Part shown: one piece after another, positions 39,303 to 39,325 of the stretch
Layout of the letters: every line of letters starts with the position of its first letter
How positions within the stretch are numbered: the first letter of the stretch is position 1
DNA from: Gemmataceae bacterium
GTDB taxonomy: Bacteria > Planctomycetota > Planctomycetia > Gemmatales > Gemmataceae
Direction: 5' to 3'
NCBI GenBank assembly: GCA_022616435.1
Contig: JAKEET010000052.1
Span: 1 to 39,325 of the forward strand
Length of the DNA stretch: 39,325 bases
Made by a program: the position numbers and the translations under genes
The notes under the pieces: model-generated
Databases searched by the model: none
What the model was told of the DNA's origin: nothing
The model's input: the letters and a program-made list of their open reading frames with translations, nothing else

Positions 39303-39325
39303 TCCGGCGATGACCTACTTTCGCG
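39303..39325 (-). rRNA. rrf: 5S ribosomal RNA, 3' end only (partial)
   Basis: Reverse complement of the last bases reads CGCGAAAGTAGGTCATCGCC followed by GG, the conserved 3' strand of 5S rRNA (GAGAGTAGGtC...CGCCGG). A terminator follows directly. The rest of the gene lies beyond the window. Confidence 0.75.

Overview
The window reads as chromosomal DNA of a high-GC planctomycete, probably Gemmatales-like. The basis is gene content: a PVC-type CxxCH heme protein with a propeller and HEAT repeats, a formaldehyde-activating enzyme (Fae), FHA, vWA and zinc-ribbon proteins with Ala/Pro linkers, DUF1028, UbiD and CehA/McbA-type proteins, sparse operons, and many GC-rich palindromic repeats. The lineage call is inference from families, not from a marker gene. 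The right edge enters the 3' end of a 5S rRNA gene on the minus strand.

Layout. 1-6.3 kb holds housekeeping genes: a NagD-type HAD phosphatase (5' end cut by the window), acpS bracketed by two inverted-repeat elements, a UvrD/PcrA helicase, and a two-gene unit of a sugar-phosphate isomerase/epimerase and a CehA/McbA-like protein. 6.3-18.3 kb is a minus-strand cluster read from right to left: an Hsp70-like ATPase with a long C-terminal extension, fae (with its own promoter and terminator), a multi-TM FHA protein, a zinc-ribbon membrane protein, a vWA protein, a zinc-ribbon FHA protein, and a second, larger zinc-ribbon membrane protein paralogous to the first. Apart from fae this looks like one functional set: chaperone, phosphothreonine-reading FHA domains, metal-dependent vWA scaffold and envelope-anchored paralogues. 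It is the best candidate for an undescribed system. 18.5-21 kb has a five-TM protein and a UbiD decarboxylase.

21.3-27.9 kb is a MacAB/LolCDE-like exporter (adaptor, ATPase, two FtsX-type permeases) whose genes are interrupted twice. One interruption is a roughly 560-bp element made of a frameshifted four-helix-bundle (S23/IVP, Avd-like) gene between purine-rich and pyrimidine-rich inverted arms. The other is a string of tiny overlapping genes, including a frameshifted clan-AA aspartic protease and a 42-aa DUF4259-like remnant. 28-35.5 kb carries an enolase-superfamily enzyme, the large heme protein and a fused MFS/spermidine-synthase-like protein. 35.8-39 kb carries a DUF1028 protein, a 66-aa basic protein and three consecutive paralogous small Cys-containing lipoprotein-like genes, followed by a terminator and the 5S rRNA end.

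A second theme is short-word repeat arrays (mostly 7-8 nt units, often with an inverted half). They fill intergenic gaps, sit on stop codons, abut start codons, and in the Hsp70 gene lie in frame inside the coding sequence. A GC-rich hairpin repeat occurs three times with compensatory stem changes. Promoter calls are pattern matches only; a TACAAT-like -10 recurs upstream of several genes.
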